Of a stretch of 9,465 bases of DNA, positions 6,766 through 9,465 are shown piece after piece. The stretch is from NCBI GenBank assembly GCA_030595845.1, contig JAUVCL010000076.1:1-9465 (forward strand). The letters run 5' to 3'. A model generated the notes under the pieces. It was not told where the DNA came from, did no database searches, and saw only the letters and a list, made by a program, of their open reading frames with translations. Both the position numbers and the translations under genes were made by a program. Every line of letters begins with the position of its first letter. The first letter of the stretch is position 1. Origin of the DNA: Campylobacterota bacterium (GTDB lineage: Bacteria > Campylobacterota > Campylobacteria > Campylobacterales > Sulfurovaceae).

Positions 6766-8421
6766 TTATTTTTTGAGTATATCGCCAAATGCATCACCTA
6801 AAGTCATGCTGTCATCTTGATCAAGGTTAAGTTGATCCATAGCTTCTCTCTCTTCTTGACGCTCAAGTCTTTTAACAGAAACTCTGATTCTATCAGTGTT
6901 ACCATCGATGAAAGAAATAACACCTTTAATCTCTTGACCTTTTTCGATCTCGTCAAATTTAATAGGATGAAGGTCTTCTGTTCTGATAAGTGCATCAACA
7001 TTATCTTCAAGTGATATAAAGACACCAAAGTCTTTTTTATCTTTTACTGTACCCGTAACAATAGCACCATTTTTATGTGTTTCAGCAAAGGCTTTTACAG
7101 GTGAAGCTTCAAGTGCTTTTTTACTTAATGAAATTTTACCTGCATCTCTATCAATTTTGATGATTTTTACTTCAACTTCATCAGCAACTTTGAGTTCAGA
7201 TTTTGCATTCTGTGATTTGTCCCAAGAAATTTCCTGATTATGAAGAAGACCTTCAACAGTCCCCACTTTCACAAATGCACCAAAGTCAGTAATAGATGTC
7301 ACGGTACCAGTCACCACATCACCTACTCTGTTTTCAGCAACAAATGCGTCCATAGGCTTAGGAAGAAGATTTTTAAGACTTACTCTAAGTCTTCTACCTT
7401 CTTTATCGATCTCGATCACTTCAACATTAATATCAGAATTATTTTCTAAATAATCTTTAGGGTGTTTAACATTTTTGTCCCAAGAGATTTCAGATACGTG
7501 AAGGAATGCTTCAAGATCTTCACCAAGATCAACAAATACACCATAAGGTTCAATGTTAGAAACAGTCGCAGTAACAGTATCACCTACACCAATGATCGCA
7601 TCAATGTCAGCCCAAGGATCAGGGTTTGCATCTTTAATAGAAAGTGAAAGGTGTCTTTTCTTTTTATCATACTCTAAAGCGATAACATTTACTTCATCAC
7701 CTTCAACAAAATATTTAGAAGGATTAACCGGACCTTTGTGAGAAATCTGTGAGTAGTGAACCAATCCGTCCATACCACCAACATCTACGAACATACCATA
7801 AGAAGTAATTTTCTTAATGGTTCCGATCACAGGTTCTTTGTTTTCAAGTAATTTACCAACGATTTCATCTGTTTTAGCTTTATCACGCTCAATAAGTTCT
7901 TTTCTAGAAACAACTACTGAACCTTTATCTTTATCTACTTTAACGATAACCGCTTTAACTTTTTTACCTTTTGGATCTATTTTTGAAGAAAGATAAGAAA
8001 GTGTACGTGGCATGAAGAATTCTAAACCATCTACTTCAACAACATATCCACCTTTATTGGTCTTAGTGATAATACCTTCGATAATATACTCTTGCTCTTC
8101 ATCATACTCAGCGATAAACTCATTCAGTGCAACTCTTGCTTGTGCTGCTGTGTGAGAGATACGACCTCTACCCATGGTAACTACAGAAATTTCATCACCT
8201 ACGTTGAAAGTTACATTACCTTCTTCATCTTTGATCTCATCAAGATTAAGGTTAGCATCTCTACCACCACCAATATCAACGACTGCTAAATTATCATTTT
8301 CATCAATTTTAACAATTGTACCTGTAACTAAATCACTTTTTGATTCTGATTTTTTAAACGATTCCTCGAGCATCGCTGCAAAATCTTCTGTTTCATCTAT
8401 TTCGAAATCTTCGAACTTCAT
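6766..8421 (-). CDS. rpsA: 30S ribosomal protein S1
   Basis: S1 binds mRNA on the small ribosomal subunit and helps initiate translation. The 551-residue protein has six S1 (OB-fold) domains at about residues 30-98, 111-174, 194-263, 279-349, 365-435 and 452-517, the same count as E. coli S1 (557 aa) and close to the Campylobacter length. Domains 3 to 5 carry the clearest RNA-binding pattern (SYGMFVDVGG..GLVH, PYGVFVDLGEDLEAFLHVSE, DFGAFVKVGTVEGLLH); domains 1 and 2 are more divergent, as in other S1 proteins where they dock on the ribosome. The N-terminus is acidic. The ATG has AAGGA 5 nt upstream and a strong TATAAT 32 nt upstream. It lies between aroA and serA, as in Campylobacter apart from the missing ispH. 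No damage is seen. Confidence 0.97.
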   Translation of the reverse strand: MKFEDFEIDETEDFAAMLEESFKKSESKSDLVTGTIVKIDENDNLAVVDIGGGRDANLNLDEIKDEEGNVTFNVGDEISVVTMGRGRISHTAAQARVALNEFIAEYDEEQEYIIEGIITKTNKGGYVVEVDGLEFFMPRTLSYLSSKIDPKGKKVKAVIVKVDKDKGSVVVSRKELIERDKAKTDEIVGKLLENKEPVIGTIKKITSYGMFVDVGGMDGLVHYSQISHKGPVNPSKYFVEGDEVNVIALEYDKKKRHLSLSIKDANPDPWADIDAIIGVGDTVTATVSNIEPYGVFVDLGEDLEAFLHVSEISWDKNVKHPKDYLENNSDINVEVIEIDKEGRRLRVSLKNLLPKPMDAFVAENRVGDVVTGTVTSITDFGAFVKVGTVEGLLHNQEISWDKSQNAKSELKVADEVEVKIIKIDRDAGKISLSKKALEASPVKAFAETHKNGAIVTGTVKDKKDFGVFISLEDNVDALIRTEDLHPIKFDEIEKGQEIKGVISFIDGNTDRIRVSVKRLERQEEREAMDQLNLDQDDSMTLGDAFGDILKK

Positions 8422-8453
8422 ACCTATCCTTATGTGTACACAAATTTTGCGCT

Positions 8454-8459
8454 ATTATA
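8454..8459 (-). promoter_or_regulatory. -10 box of the rpsA promoter
   Basis: A perfect TATAAT on the minus strand follows a T-rich tract (ATTTTTTATGTTTATATGGG) without a clear -35, matching the known Campylobacterota sigma-70 pattern. Transcription would start near 8447, giving a leader of about 26 nt that contains the palindrome TGTGTACACA (8433-8442) and the Shine-Dalgarno AAGGA. Confidence 0.65.
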
Positions 8460-8483
8460 CCCATATAAACATAAAAAATGCTT

Positions 8484-8525
8484 GTATGGAAAAGTATGGA
8501 AGGAGTGAATTTCTTCATGAGTGAA
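8484..8525. repeat. Two pairs of short direct repeats upstream of the rpsA promoter
   Basis: GTATGGAA occurs at 8484-8491 and 8494-8501, exactly 10 bp apart (one helical turn), about 37-54 bp before the predicted start site. GAGTGAA occurs at 8503-8509 and 8519-8525, 16 bp apart. The location suits an activator or UP-element region, but no binding protein can be named. Confidence 0.35.
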
Positions 8526-8540
8526 CAGGCGTAACAGATC

Positions 8541-8569
8541 AGGGTTTCAGTTCCACAGGAATTTTCCCT
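8541..8569 (-). other. Weak stem-loop after aroA
   Basis: The minus-strand RNA can pair AGGG with CCCU around an inner UUCC-UGU-GGAA hairpin. It begins 5 nt after the aroA stop and has no U tract behind it, so it is a poor terminator. The aroA-rpsA gap of 153 bp otherwise holds only the rpsA promoter region. Confidence 0.3.
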
Positions 8570-8574
8570 AGGCT

Positions 8575-9465
8575 TTAAGAGGAAATACTTTTAAAAACTT
8601 CAAAATAAGTAGGGAATGTTTTTGCGGTACACTCTGGTTCATTGATAGTGACAGAGATAGGATCAAGTGCTAAAAGAGAGAAACACATCGCCATTCTATG
8701 ATCATCATAGGTATCAATAGCCGCATGTTTCAGGTGTTCAGGAGCAATAATTTTTAAATAATCTTCACCCTCTTCTACCTCTGCTCCTACTTTACGCAAT
8801 TCTGTTGCCATCGCAAAAAGTCTGTCTGTCTCTTTCACACGCCAGTTATAAATATTTCTAAGTGTAGTGGTGCCCTTGCAAAAAAGTGCCATCGTAGCAA
8901 TGGTCATTGCTGCATCAGGGATATGATTAAAGTCCATATCAATCGCACGAAGTACATCTCTTGTTACTGAGATATAGGTTTCCCCCCACTCCACTCTTGC
9001 ACCCATGAGTTCTAAGACATCAACAAATTGTATATCTCCCTGTATGCTGTCTCTACCGATACCCGTTACTTTTACTGTACCGCCTTTTATGGCTGCTGCT
9101 GCTAAAAAATAAGAAGCAGAGGAAGCATCTCCTTCTACCATAAACGTATCAACTGATTGATACGTTTGCCTGCCCTTTATGGTAAAGGTCTTATAGTCAT
9201 CATTCACTACCTCAACCCCAAATTGTTCCATGATATGCAAAGTAATATCTATATAAGGTTTAGAAACCAGTTCCCCGATGATCGTAATGGTCATATCAGA
9301 CTCTGCCATAGGTGCTGCCATAAGCAATGCTGTTAAAAATTGACTTGAAATAGTACCATCTATCGCTACTTCTCCTCCAACTAAACCATCTGCTTCTATT
9401 TGAAGCGGCGGGTACCCTTCCTTTTCTTTATAGGTGATCTTTGCCCCAACTTGACGTAGCGCATC
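8575..9465 (-). CDS. aroA: 3-phosphoshikimate 1-carboxyvinyltransferase (EPSP synthase), C-terminal 296 residues
   Basis: AroA joins shikimate 3-phosphate and phosphoenolpyruvate to form EPSP, the sixth step of the shikimate pathway to chorismate. The frame is open to the right edge, so about 130 residues and the start (of a usual 425-430) lie outside. In visible numbering, the substrate-binding SSQF is at 40-43, GDASSASYF at 112-120, the catalytic aspartate in HIPDAAMT at 184, E212 in NWRVKETDR, H256/R257 in DDHRMAM, and K282 in CTAKTFP. All these active-site motifs are intact. The region GTTTLRNIYNWRVKETDR and the residues after it look essentially identical to E. coli AroA as I recall it, whereas Campylobacter jejuni AroA is of a clearly different type. 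This suggests acquisition by transfer from, or shared ancestry with, a gammaproteobacterial lineage. It is followed by rpsA without ispH between. Confidence 0.96.
   Translation of the reverse strand, partial: DALRQVGAKITYKEKEGYPPLQIEADGLVGGEVAIDGTISSQFLTALLMAAPMAESDMTITIIGELVSKPYIDITLHIMEQFGVEVVNDDYKTFTIKGRQTYQSVDTFMVEGDASSASYFLAAAAIKGGTVKVTGIGRDSIQGDIQFVDVLELMGARVEWGETYISVTRDVLRAIDMDFNHIPDAAMTIATMALFCKGTTTLRNIYNWRVKETDRLFAMATELRKVGAEVEEGEDYLKIIAPEHLKHAAIDTYDDHRMAMCFSLLALDPISVTINEPECTAKTFPTYFEVFKSISS

Noticed and set aside
8393..8518. A 41-codon minus-strand frame beginning with ATGAAGAAATTC in the aroA-rpsA gap.
   Set aside because: It runs through the rpsA promoter and into the rpsA start in another frame, with no recognisable protein features; probably chance.
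8541..8574. A GGGAA...CTG..CCC..CTGTTACG pattern after aroA, vaguely like the core of a cobalamin riboswitch.
   Set aside because: The hallmark GGTG..AAT segment and the B12 box are absent, the region is too short, and it lies downstream of aroA without a B12-related gene following.

Overview
This is a low-GC bacterial chromosome window in which every supported gene lies on the minus strand, so transcription runs from high to low coordinates. Protein character suggests Campylobacterota (the former Epsilonproteobacteria), most likely a Sulfurovum/Sulfurimonas-like sulfur oxidiser. The reasons are a SerA and a six-domain ribosomal protein S1 of the type and length I recall from Campylobacter, the nearby aroA-rpsA-serA order known there, and promoters with a TATAAT box behind T/A-rich DNA and no good -35. 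This placement is from memory, not from a search.

The right part (about 5046-9465) is housekeeping. It holds the 3' two-thirds of aroA (shikimate pathway, cut by the window edge), then rpsA (ribosomal protein S1) from its own promoter, then serA (first step of serine synthesis). The gaps of 130-158 bp hold promoters and stem-loops. Two things stand out here: the AroA looks like the gammaproteobacterial (E. coli) form, not the usual Campylobacterota form, and ispH, which sits between aroA and rpsA in Campylobacter, is absent.

The left part (1-4957) is a tightly packed tripartite efflux operon: a TolC-type outer-membrane channel, a periplasmic adaptor, and an RND inner-membrane pump. Its genes overlap or abut (ATGA overlap, 5-nt gap, TAATG overlap), so they should be co-transcribed and translationally coupled from one promoter at about 4942-4947. 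That promoter's -10 box lies at the centre of a 25-bp inverted repeat, a strong operator candidate, but no regulator gene is visible.

The most unusual feature is the pump. It is encoded as two half-proteins. The N-terminal half (548 aa, TM1-TM6) ends in a charged His/Asp/Lys-rich tail. A separate C-terminal half begins at the overlapping TAATG with its own Shine-Dalgarno sequence and stays open for 344 codons to the left edge. The adaptor is also short, ending where the membrane-proximal domain of AcrA would begin. Together these suggest a reduced or split RND system whose substrate cannot be read from the sequence.

No tRNA, rRNA, insertion sequence, CRISPR array or prophage feature was seen. 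No gene-free stretch exceeds 160 bp.
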